A stretch of 63,006 nt of DNA from Guillardia theta CCMP2712 (Eukaryota > Cryptophyceae > Pyrenomonadales > Geminigeraceae), in NCBI RefSeq assembly GCF_000315625.1, contig NW_005434458.1:1-63006 (forward strand). Reading direction: 5' to 3'. The position numbers and the translations under genes were made by a program. This document shows positions 24,501 through 33,239 of the stretch, in pieces. The notes under the pieces were generated by a model. The model ran no database searches. It was not told the origin of the DNA and saw only the letters and a program-made list of their open reading frames with translations. Every line of letters starts with the position of its first letter. Position 1 is the first letter of the stretch.

Positions 24501-24707
24501 CCCTGTCAGATCCTCCCAGGACTGCAAGAGCGAGAGGTTGTGGAAAGTCACCACTGAGTCCTGCACTGAGACGAGCCCGGGGCTCACCAGCATGTCTGCC
24601 CGTCTGACTGCAATCATGCTGACGTCAACTTGCGCCTCCACTGGGAAAGTCACGACGAGAGCAACGGGGAAGGGATGCGAGCGGCTTATCCGCAGATGCA
24701 GCCCAAC
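6515..24707 (-). CDS. Giant secreted repeat protein, 3' part (modules, FN2 domain, propeller-like C-terminus)
   Basis: This is the downstream part of a gene cut by the retrotransposon at 24708-26783; the open frame continues upstream of 24653 to the exact insertion point. The first exon is one open frame of ~16 kb (24707-8673), followed by introns at 8615-8672, 8245?-8467 and 7756-7981 whose phases all agree, and a last clear exon 7755-6515. The protein is a chain of ~130-150-residue modules with the signature 'AG...L.F...NP(L/I)P..G.I.L.LP.GF' and, between modules, 'NP..SG.SG.F...T'. About residue 2,600 of this part (around 16870-16620) is a fibronectin type II domain with its four Cys in PCVFPF, HTSC, WCAT and WDYC. 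The exons 8244-6515 encode non-modular, propeller-like sequence. Many N-x-S/T sites fit an extracellular protein. Ligand and role are unknown; cell-surface or extracellular-matrix adhesion is a guess. Confidence 0.85.
8245..8467 (-). other. Intron of the giant gene
   Basis: The minus-strand donor GTAAGAA at 8467 follows codon AAG, and the acceptor TTTGCAG ends at 8245. Phase is 0 on both sides. At ~223 nt it is longer than the neighbouring 58-nt intron (8615-8672) and is pyrimidine-rich on the plus strand. Confidence 0.75.
8615..8672 (-). other. Intron of the giant gene
   Basis: The donor GTAAGTCC follows codon CCC at 8673. The acceptor TTCTGCAG ends at 8615 and the frame resumes as EFVVQTISSQ. 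Phase is 0 and length is 58 nt. The long frame read through this intron gives a false C-terminus. Confidence 0.8.
24703..24707. repeat. Target-site duplication, left copy (CCAAC)
   Basis: CCAAC directly precedes the TG of the left LTR and is repeated directly after the right LTR at 26784-26788, as expected for integrase-mediated insertion. Confidence 0.95.
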
Positions 24708-24934
24708 TGTTAGGGGTTACGTAAGCGGTTACGAATACTTCAGTCAACTAGCTGTCTTATCCGGTCGGTTTGGTTGGTTTGGTAGGTTTTGGTCGAATAA
24801 AATGGATCCGAACTTTCTATACGTTCAGTGAGCGCGATTGTGTTGAGGTTCCTGTTCGCTTGTTAACGCAAGTTATCAAGTTGGTTCAAGTTCACAGAGT
24901 CAAAGCACATCATCAGGATTGTCAATCCCTAACA
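24708..24934 (+). repeat. Left LTR
   Basis: 227 bp, TG...CA ends with short inverted termini TGTTAGGG/CCCTAACA. It is the same sequence as 26557-26783. It probably carries the element's promoter, but I see no unambiguous TATA box. Confidence 0.93.
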
Positions 24935-24935
24935 T

Positions 24936-24943
24936 TGGTAGCG
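24936..24943 (+). promoter_or_regulatory. Primer-binding site (initiator tRNA-Met type)
   Basis: TGGTAGCG, one base after the left LTR, is complementary to the CCA end and adjacent acceptor stem expected of initiator tRNA-Met. The match then weakens. Confidence 0.65.
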
Positions 24944-25032
24944 TAAGGTTTGGTTTTTGTTCGAAGTAATTGCGGATTGCGACAATTTGATTTGATTTGA
25001 TCGACAAGGAGCTTGAAAGGTAACCTCTGGAT

Positions 25033-25575
25033 ATGCAATCGGATGTAGAAAGGATAAGAAGGTCTCCTGGAGATGGTCCTCTTGGAAGTTCAGGCTTGGC
25101 AGTCATGCTTGACAACTTTAGAAGGAGTTTCGATGAGGAAACGTCTGAAGACAAGACGATGAGGGAAGTTACGACGGTACCTTCTACCTCAGAAGAGGAT
25201 TCGAACGGAAATCAGCGAGACGTCGCGGGATTTTCGAGGATTAATATACCTTCTTATGATGGATCGGTCACGCAACAAGTGCGCGACAGGGAGGGCGCAG
25301 TGGACTTGGAAATTTCCAGGATTGCGTCTCCGGCAGGTTCGACCCGGCCGAGGTTCGAATCAGTGCAGTTTGAAGAATTGGTCGCTGCAAACAAGAAGTT
25401 GCGAGAAGAATTGCAACTCGCAATGGACATGCAAGTAAAGTATGAAGCTTTCGTCAAGGAAGTGATGTTTCGTAAGGAAAGAGAGCTCGTCGAGACAAAA
25501 CAGGAAATCTCTGTCCTTAGGGAAGAAAATAAAAAAAATGTTCGAGGAAATGATGCAACGGTTCAGATTAAATGA
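25033..25575 (+). CDS. Retrotransposon Gag-like ORF, N-terminal part (coiled coil)
   Basis: An ORF of 180 codons from the ATG at 25033. The N-terminal ~100 residues are charged and disordered-looking. From about residue 115 a heptad-like, Lys/Glu-rich segment (LREELQLAMDMQVKYEAF, then VETKQEISVLREE) forms a likely coiled coil. The coding signal passes into the next ORF at an A8 run (25531-25538): the last residues of this frame (NVRGNDATVQIK) look non-coding while the +1 frame carries on the helix. So this and the next ORF are probably one Gag, joined by a frameshift or separated by a one-base slip. Confidence 0.75.
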   Translation: MQSDVERIRRSPGDGPLGSSGLAVMLDNFRRSFDEETSEDKTMREVTTVPSTSEEDSNGNQRDVAGFSRINIPSYDGSVTQQVRDREGAVDLEISRIASPAGSTRPRFESVQFEELVAANKKLREELQLAMDMQVKYEAFVKEVMFRKERELVETKQEISVLREENKKNVRGNDATVQIK

Positions 25576-26422
25576 ATCAGGAGCAGTTCAATACCTTCCG
25601 ATCAAGGAACCAAGAGGGGCTGATGCAACGTGCAAGCAAAATGATACGAGCATGTCGAATGACATGTCAAGTCAGCATGTCAAGCAGCAGTCTTCCCTTG
25701 TGAAGTTTCATTCCAAGGATATTTCTCGATTTAATGGAGAAATGACTCTAGAATATTCCGTTGCAAGTTGGTTTGGGGAGCTTGAGTTTCAATTCCAGCG
25801 TCAAAGAATTCCTCCAGATCAAAAGGTTGACATCGCTGCAACATTAGTTGGTAATCGTGTGAGGAATTGGTTGCAAACATTGCGTGGCGAGGATAGATTA
25901 ATTTCCACACAAGGTACTTGGGAATCATTCAAATCGTTGCTGGTGAAGGAATATTTGTCGTTGTCGCACTTGCAGTATATTCTGGGTGAGATTCAACGTA
26001 CGATACAAGGGTCAGAGGAAAAGACTTCGGATTTTGTCAACAGGTTTTCAGCTTTAGCAAATCATTTTATTGCTTGTTGCATGGTATTATTTCATGGACA
26101 AGGACAAGTCGAGACAGCTTGCACGAGGTTTGGTCTTGAACGGTATTTCGCACAGAATTTGTTCGATGAGGTGACCGCGAGTTTCGTCATGAAGTTGTTG
26201 ATTGACTTGGAAAAGCAAAATGTGAACAAGACTTTGAGTATTGGGAGTTTGTTGCCAGCATTGTATCGAGAAGCTAAGTCCATGGATTTGACAACCGATG
26301 CGTATAGGAATGACAGGTCAACGCATCATGAGGTTTCGTACGATGATGAGTCAGTGGAGGATACCGACGAAGATTCTCAGCATTCATCTTCGACTCAGGA
26401 TGAGCAGGACTTACGTGAATAA
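25538..26422 (+). CDS. Retrotransposon Gag, capsid-like domain
   Basis: An ORF of 294 codons starting inside the A8 run. Residues ~65-165 match the Ty3-type Retrotrans_gag pattern: SWFGELEFQFQRQRI, then KVDIAATLVGNRVRNWLQTL, TWESFKSLLVKEYLSL, and DFVNRFSALANHF. This fold forms the retrotransposon capsid. No CCHC zinc knuckle follows; the C-terminus is acidic (DDESVEDTDEDSQ), so the nucleocapsid function is missing or supplied elsewhere. Only 134 bp separate its stop from the right LTR, leaving no room for pol. Confidence 0.85.
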   Translation: MFEEMMQRFRLNESGAVQYLPIKEPRGADATCKQNDTSMSNDMSSQHVKQQSSLVKFHSKDISRFNGEMTLEYSVASWFGELEFQFQRQRIPPDQKVDIAATLVGNRVRNWLQTLRGEDRLISTQGTWESFKSLLVKEYLSLSHLQYILGEIQRTIQGSEEKTSDFVNRFSALANHFIACCMVLFHGQGQVETACTRFGLERYFAQNLFDEVTASFVMKLLIDLEKQNVNKTLSIGSLLPALYREAKSMDLTTDAYRNDRSTHHEVSYDDESVEDTDEDSQHSSSTQDEQDLRE

Positions 26423-26556
26423 CATTGGCCCAATGCACTTCGCGCTACTCAATTGAAATGACTTGAGTTGGCTGCCGTTTTCTTGTTATGCAGTATTTTA
26501 ATGATCAGCGAAGTTCATAGAGATGTTTCTCAGATGATAATGCGCTTGGGAGCGTA

Positions 26557-26783
26557 TGTTAGGGGTTACGTAAGCGGTTACGAATACTTCAGTCAACTAG
26601 CTGTCTTATCCGGTCGGTTTGGTTGGTTTGGTAGGTTTTGGTCGAATAAAATGGATCCGAACTTTCTATACGTTCAGTGAGCGCGATTGTGTTGAGGTTC
26701 CTGTTCGCTTGTTAACGCAAGTTATCAAGTTGGTTCAAGTTCACAGAGTCAAAGCACATCATCAGGATTGTCAATCCCTAACA
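26557..26783 (+). repeat. Right LTR
   Basis: 227 bp, by eye without mismatch to the left LTR. It is preceded by CTTGGGAGCGTA, at best a weak polypurine tract, and followed by the CCAAC target duplicate. Confidence 0.93.
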
Positions 26784-26788
26784 CCAAC
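26784..26788. repeat. Target-site duplication, right copy (CCAAC)
   Basis: Second copy of the 5-bp duplication. Removing the element and one copy restores an open frame across the junction of the giant gene. Confidence 0.95.
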
Positions 26789-29700
26789 CGTCCTGGTATC
26801 CCCAGCCGAAGCGTTGGTAACCTGGAAGCTAGCTTCCATGCTCAGTAGGCCTCTAGTAGAAGGAGACTGCTCGCTCGCGTGGGGGTCGACAGGCACGAAG
26901 TTGTCGAGGGAGGAAGACTGGAAGTTGGTGAAGCGAGAAGGACAAAGTTGATCGTAAACAATGTCAACGAGCATCAGCCGGTCCAGACCCGCGAAACGAC
27001 CAGCGAGCAGCGAAACATGGACGTCCATCAAGACTGACAGGAAGCTCGTGACGCCTTCACCTCTTGGCACGTCGAGCAGCGTCAAGGAGGCCGTTGGACC
27101 CGCCAGACTTACCTGAACCTCAAAAGAGCTGGTGATGTTGTTGACTGAGACGTTGCCAATGGTGACGTTGTCAAGTCGGATCACAACCTTGGTTCCGATC
27201 GGAATCGTCTGGTTGAACTTGAGGTCAACCTGCAAACTGGCATGGGCAGAGTTGCCCACGAGCGGACGGGAAACAGGTCGCTGACAAGCGTCCAAAGTTC
27301 CTTTGTGGCTCAAAGAGAAGTTGCCCTGCACAACAGCGGGAGGAAGGAGCAGAGCATCGAAAACAACCTTCAGCCTGGTGTTGAGCTGGTGGTTGTCGAA
27401 GGAGATTGCGAATTGAAAGGAATCCTGACATGACTCCTTCTGAAGGTACCTCAGGTCTAGCTGAAACCATGAATCAGCCTCGATGGAACCTAAGAAAGTG
27501 CACTGCAAGCTGAGGAGCTGGGAAGAGACGTTGGAACTTTGACAAGTCTGCGGTTGACCGTCGATGTGAAGAACGACCTCGGTCTGTCCGAGGAACAAGA
27601 GCGGGCTGAGAGACTCTATGAGGATGATGGAGGATGGCTGGACTGGTTGGCTGATGCGCCCGCTAACGTGAGCATGGATGAGCGAGGGCTCCATGGCTGG
27701 AGTGAGAGCAGCTGAGACGTTGATGCAGCAACTCTCTTCCATCTGCAGCTGCACATCCTGACAGAGAACAGCTTCTGAGCCGCAAGAGAGAGATGGAAGA
27801 ACTTCTGTCATGAGCTGTCGACCTTCCAGTCTAGGGTCGAAGTTTGTAAAGTTGTACACATTCATCATGACAGCAGTGTCGCCGTCGCAAGGGATCTGTG
27901 TCAAGCTCCAGTCACTCTGTGAGGAGTTCCCAGGGTAACGAACTCGCAGCGACTGATTGCCGCAGCATCGACTCAACTTGCAGGCATCGATCAATAGGGA
28001 GAAATTGTTCCGAGCAAAAGGCAAGAGGATGCTAGGAGAAGTTTCGAAACAGTTCTGATGCAGGAATGGCCCGGAAACGCTCAGGTTCCAAGACACTATC
28101 CCATCCACTGACGTTTTGCTGTACGTGTGCTCATGCAGAATGACTTGAAAGTCTCCAGCATATCCAGTGCACAGACTGTTACGGATGTCAAACAATGCGA
28201 ACGAGAAGGGAAGGTCGGACTGAATGTCCTTTGACACCTTGAGGCTGACGTGACCATCGTTAGCCTCAACCAGCTCTAAGGCATTTGTGTTGTTGGCGAA
28301 AGCCCCTCGAGCATTGAAACCAGTAGGAAAGTAGATCGAGAACGTCTCGTTAGCTCTCAGATCAGGTTTGGTGATTGTAACCCACATAGAACCCGTCTCG
28401 TTCACTATAGGATTGTCAAAATGCAACTGACATGTCAAATTCCGCGGCCAAACCCTCAGCTCCCCACTTGACCTGCCCCGTCCAACGATCTTAGAAGTCT
28501 GATCAAAGATGGTGAAAGAAAAAGGATCAAGAAGTTGCGAGCTCCTGGGATTCAGAAAGCCACATACGGCAAAGGAAAGATTGAAAGGTCTCAGATCACT
28601 GTACCTCTTGACGTAGTTGATCTCTATCGCAAAACTTCTGGGAGATGACAAGTTGGAGGAAGGAGTCATGGAGCAATTATCGTCCATCATCATGTTTGAA
28701 CAAGAGATATTCTTTGCACCAGTTTCGGTTCCGTCCACATTCGCAGTAAAGAAGAGATTCGAATCCGACAGACATAGATCCGATAGTTCCAACAGCCTGA
28801 ACCAGAAAAACTGTAAACCGACAGGAAATTCGAGCCGAATTTTCGAAACGACGAACAAATCTTTCAGAAAGAATGAAAACTTGGTCTCTGAGTCCACCAA
28901 TAAGTTCGACCAGCGAGTAGAAACGTTGTATGTTCGAGTTGCCAGCGAAGCACTTTCTACTCTAGAACCGAAACATCCCAGATTCGGGTAGCATGCAAAG
29001 ACCCTAAAAAAATACTGTTTGCCTAACTTGAGATTGCAGCTCACGACACCGTCCAGGTTGCTGCCGTAAGAGTTCCCAAAGAACATATGAAAAGTTGCGT
29101 TGGATAGGTTATATTGCCTGATGAAACCACCCGACGAAACGCCCTTGCTGTCCAAGAAGGTTTTCGGGTCGTAGGATACAATGAATGAATTTGGATCGAA
29201 TTTACAGTAAGTGTCGTTTGTTGAAACATTACAAGAGTCCAGGATAGCTTGATTGGGAGAGATAGAATTACATAGACTTGAATTGCACACCGTGTCGTTG
29301 AAAGAATATAAATTTTGTTTGCACATTTCGCGGAAGTTTTGAATCTCCTTGGATGACGAGCATCCATGGAGAAGGTGCGATTCTCCCTGTCGTGATACGC
29401 TCTGAATGCTCACACAGGAATCTCCAGCGGGACATATTTCAACCCCGCACGTGCGACATCCCTCCGGAAGGAAAATTCCTCTGGTCGTGTAACATCTCAA
29501 CGCGAGCATTCCCGGGTCAAACGAACTTTCACTGTCTGCAAACTGCAACATGAAGTGCGAGGGCTCTTCGAGAAACAATGGCCTACTCCATGCCAACTGC
29601 AATAAAGACACGCCATACTGCGAGAGCATTGGCTGGTAGGGAGGATTAGGGTTGATGGTGAACGGGCCGACGGAGAACTTGGCTCCAACTCTTGTCTCAT

Positions 29701-30418
29701 GAAACGCAAATAATGATACCTCGTAAAGCGTAGTGTCTAGCAAAGAATCGAAGACATATTCCGTGACATTCAAGGTCAGTTGTACCGTCGAACAATTCTC
29801 AGTAGCCAACCCCTCACAGCGCATACTTCCTTTGCCGGTCCCCACGTATAGAGTCAAGCTGAAGCCTCTTGCAGACCCGCATGGGTCGCAAGCACAAGAA
29901 GAGTTTGGCAAACCATCCAAGGATGCGGGACAATCCCATCGCACCGAGAGTGAGCTGTTGTCCAACCGATACAACCTCACACGCTGCGGAATCGTTGGAG
30001 CATTCAACATTTGAAAAGCGACATGATTTGATCGTTTTGTGATCAAGTGAGAGATGTTCTGGTTAACACTCCTTACAAGTGCGACTGAAAGATTGTAGAA
30101 CTGACCGAGCTCCAAGTCTGCCAATTCGAAAGTGACATCATTGCATTGACAAGATTCTAACCATTGAATCTGGGTAGATAGCAGAGGAAAACTTTGAAAC
30201 GATGAGTTTGAACCTTGCGAGGCATCATTGTAAATGTGAACAAGTGTATCGTTATAATCCCAGACTGTCAAGTTCTCCAGCTGAAAATTCAGTACGACGG
30301 CAAGATCCTTGTACTGTTTCACTCGTAGATTGACGGAATCGAAAGATATCGTCCTCTGTGACCAAGACACTTGCAGGGACAATAGGAGACAGAGGAACGT
30401 CGAAACCCCGTGTTTCAT
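26784..30418 (-). CDS. Giant secreted repeat protein, 5' part (signal peptide, FN3-like domains, first modules)
   Basis: The first ~1,210 codons of the giant gene, in a single exon. The frame opens at 30508, but the ATG at 30418 is the better start because it begins a typical signal peptide (MKHGVSTFLCLLLSLQVSWS). Fibronectin-III-like domains follow (for example APTIPQRVRLYRLDNSSLSV with RWDCP, and NPPYQPMLSQYGVSLLQLAW), then a Cys-rich insert and the first beta-sandwich modules. The 5' part ends at ...AGDTRTVG, where the LTR interrupts it; in the present sequence the frame continues seven codons into the LTR and stops at 26771. If transcribed from its own promoter it would give a secreted fragment lacking the remaining ~5,900 residues, unless the insertion is absent on other copies. 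Confidence 0.85.
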
Positions 30419-30599
30419 GCAAGATCCTCTCCTTGTGCTACTCCTCGCGTCTTGATCCCTTTGATTTGCTTGATGACAACTCATACTTTGACTCGACGCT
30501 GATTTCATTGCTGCAGAGCAGTCTCCCTTACCTTCCCTCCACCCTCGTTTTTGAAAGCTGTGTCCTCCCTATCTCCGTTAAGCTTGCTCCCTCTGGATG

Positions 30600-31020
30600 A
30601 GTTCGCTCTTGCTACCTCTCGTAGCTGCCCCAAAGCTTCGTTCGCTGCACTGAACGTGTCACTCCCTGAAACAATTTCGGTCTAGTCTTTTACCTTAGAC
30701 ACACTCAAGCTTCGACTATTCCTGCAGATGCATAAGTCATGGATGCTTTATCTGCTCGTCTTTCTGCATGGATTCCTCGTCTCTTTCTTCCTTCGCCCCT
30801 CCTCTCCATCGCGCCGCTCGTCCCCAACAGCCATTCCACCGACTCGGAAATCCACTATCTATCACCCCCCATCCCGCCTTGCTAATTGTACCACCCCATC
30901 AGCGGGTACCCACTCACCCAGTGCATTGAACATTTCATCATCTTTGTAGTGGGGGTGGGGGTAGTGACCCCCGGTGAGTCAATGACAATCGTGAAGGAAG
31001 AGCCGTCAAAATTATGTAGC
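30600..31020. other. Intergenic upstream of the giant gene
   Basis: Presumed promoter side of the giant minus-strand gene. It contains pyrimidine-rich DNA and, at about 30865-30985, runs of CCCC and GGGG separated by TA/GT steps. No gene is seen. Confidence 0.5.
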
Positions 31021-31024
31021 CCTC

Positions 31025-31560
31025 ATCTCCCCAGTGACCCGGGCCCGGCGGCGAGAGCAGGGCGAGAGCAACTGCGAGAGCAACTTGAGTCCAAACTTAG
31101 GTGACACGGCCTCAGACTGCTGAGTGACTGAGCCCGGCCCGGGCTCCAGCCGGCCCCGCGAGCCGGCGGTCAGTCAGGCTCAGCGGCAAGTTACGGGGGA
31201 GGCACAGTGGACCGGGCCACCCTATTAAACTTGTGACAGTGTTTAACACTGAGTCTCGGACACTGGCCGTCACTGGCACCGTCAGTGTCAGTCACCCGGC
31301 CCGATCATCGGATGCCATGATCGGCCCGCCGCGCCGGCATCGTAAGGGCGGAGCGGCAGCCGCCGCCGTCGGGGCCCGCCGCGCCAGCCTGCCTGGCTGT
31401 CACGCCGGCCGGGCTGCCACCCGTGACCCGGCGTCACGGATCTCGGACCCACCGCCGACGGTCATGAGGCGAAGTTGGCCGCAGCGTTAAAGTTGCCGGG
31501 GCCGGGCCCTACTACGGTACAGCTGTGAGTATCGGGACTTTAGGCCTTCACAATACTAAG
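31025..31560. other. GC-rich block dense in GTCAC/GTGAC
   Basis: Extremely G+C-rich with GTCAC or its complement about nine times, plus repeated CCCGGGC/CCGGCC strings. It shares the string GAGCAACTTGAGTC with a similar block at 52.56-53.13 kb. Frames across it lack codon-like structure. I could not assign it to a gene, promoter or known repeat. Confidence 0.7.
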
Positions 31561-31644
31561 AATTACTCAATCTTTTGACGAGTAAAAATATGAAGAAGAC
31601 TGAAGTGACGCTACTACGGATAGCAACACGGCCGGGGGGGCATG

Positions 31645-31845
31645 AGGGAGTTCGGAGGGAGAGGGAGGGAGAGGGAGGGAGAGGGAGGGAGATCGGAGGG
31701 AGATCGGAGGGAGAGGGAGGGAGGCCGACGGCGGGAGAGGGCGAGAGAGGGACGGAAAGGGAGGGAGAGGGCGGGAGAGGGAGGGAGAGAGCGGGAGAGG
31801 GAGGGAGAGGGAGGGAGAGGGAGGGAGAGGGAGGGAGAGGCTGAG
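31645..31845. repeat. (GGGAGA)n-type purine microsatellite
   Basis: About 200 bp of GAGGGAGGGAGA units with interruptions. Frames called across it on both strands are simple-sequence artefacts. Confidence 0.9.
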
Positions 31846-32470
31846 CCTGGAGAGGAAGTATACAGGAACATGGAAGCTCGAGAAGGTCAGACCGGACCTG
31901 AAGAAGAAAGAGTCCAGGAGGCGAAGAAAGTGCATGGAAGCCCTCAAGGGGGAAGAAAGTGGGAGTAAAAGGGACGAAGAGGAGGAGGCTGAGGCAGTGC
32001 GATGATGGTCTTCAGGGCGGAAGGGAGCAGAAACAAATGCAAACTAGAGGAACGAAGGAAAGACGTTGATGGAAAGTGACGTGAATAGGAGAAGGAGCTA
32101 GAGGGAATGGAAAGAGTCAAAATCAGGAGGAGCACGCAGGGAAGAGAAGTGAACAGGCGGGTGTTGATATATGGAGACAAGACAGATGGAGATGCAGTGA
32201 AATGGGCTGCGACACATGTCTAGCAACCTTACGTCATCTCACCTAATTTCAAGTCAATCTGCTTTGACGTTGTCAACTCTGTTCTTGTTGCTGTTTTCTG
32301 GTGAGAGAATCACTGTCAGGGTTCGACGTGCTTGGATTGAGTCGAACTGAATCAGCAGCCATTGGGGAAATGACTTCCTTCCTCTCGTGCTGCGTCAGGT
32401 GATGCTTTTGACTATCATCCTTCTACTCACTTGACTTCGTCATCATCTGCTGACCTCATCTTTCACAGCT
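31846..32470. other. Intergenic, no gene established
   Basis: Purine-rich to about 32130. One short plus frame (around 31870-32000) is Lys/Glu/Arg-rich, but composition alone explains it. No splice-supported exon was found before the PDZ remnant. Confidence 0.4.
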
Positions 32471-32474
32471 CGCG

Positions 32475-32983
32475 GTCGTCAAACAGTTTTATTTCTTCAC
32501 AGGTGACTTGTTTCCTTCTTGATGTGTCAGACCTAAAGGGAGTGCGGAGAAGGGCCTCGACGTGGAGGAGAAGAGCAAGAAGTGTGGAGTCGGGCTGGTG
32601 TTTCGACCTACCCGAGCTGCAGGTGGGCCCGGGCAAGTTTGTGCTGCCGTGACGCTTGTCAGATGGTCGGGTTGAGCTCAAGGTGTTCTCGCTTATCCCC
32701 AAGAGCCCAGCTGACATGTGCGGGATGATCCGACCCGACGACACGCTGACACGTGAGAACTTTTGACGCCCTCGAGGTCGCGAGGCTCACAGGACGCGCA
32801 GACGTTGATAACATCGACGTGAGTGACTTCACGGTGAACGAAGGTGACGGATCTCCTCCCTCCCCGTCCTCCTCCTCCTCACCCCTTGCAGTCGCGCCGC
32901 TCGTGGTCGGAGAGCGAGGATCGGAAGTTCGTTTGACCTTCAGTCGTGGCGAGGAGGTAGAGGAGGCGAGGACGATTGACTGA
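32475..32983 (+). pseudogene. Decayed PDZ-domain gene fragment
   Basis: Plus-strand segments together spell a PDZ-like domain: the carboxylate-loop strand CGVGLVF, then GPGKFVL, KVFSLIPKSPADMCGMIR (the SPA..CGMI element of PDZ domains), PDDTLT, FDALEVARLTG and the final strand GSEVRLTFSR. An intron (GTGAGTGAC near 32819 to CTTGCAG near 32889) separates the last two. Three lesions break the frame: an extra base near 32604 (TTTCGACC), an in-frame TGA at 32650-32652 and an extra T in the TTTT at 32761-32764. The reading ends at 32981-32983. PDZ domains bind C-terminal peptides of partner proteins; nothing shows a partner here. Several lesions favour a pseudogene, though poor sequence quality could also explain them. 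Confidence 0.5.
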
Positions 32984-33239
32984 GACTGACCTGCTCACTC
33001 TAGGAGTTTCAAGTGACAATCTTGAGGGTGTGGGGGGGTAAGTGAGGGCGACGATGCTGAGAGAGCGAGCACGAGGGCATGAGATGTAGGCGAGCGAGGA
33101 AGAGGTTGCGGGTACACCCGTCCTGCTTCCAGCAGGCGTTTGATGGCATTTGACAAGTTCAAAAAGTAGGTTGTACACAAAAAATAATGAACAGGAAAAG
33201 AGCAGGCGGGCAACCCGACACCTGCGGTCAAACAATGAT

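Larger units (their letters stand above)
24708..26783 (+). mobile_element. Gag-only (non-autonomous) Ty3-like LTR retrotransposon inserted in the giant gene
   Basis: Two 227-bp direct repeats that look identical by eye begin TGTTAGGG and end CCCTAACA and flank 1,622 bp of internal DNA. A 5-bp target duplication (CCAAC) flanks the whole. A primer-binding site, TGGTAGCG at 24936-24943, starts 1 nt after the left LTR and matches the 3' end of initiator tRNA-Met, as used by several yeast and plant elements. The internal region encodes only a Gag-like protein; there is no protease, reverse transcriptase, RNase H or integrase, so it must depend on an autonomous partner. LTR identity implies recent insertion. 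The element lies in the opposite orientation to the host gene and inside its coding sequence. Confidence 0.93.

Noticed and set aside
24653-24653. Start of a stand-alone giant protein at a GTG
   Set aside because: The frame extends upstream to the LTR boundary and joins the 5' part; no start codon context or signal peptide exists here.
31567-31968. Long frames on both strands
   Set aside because: All six-frame openness here comes from the GGGAGA simple repeat.
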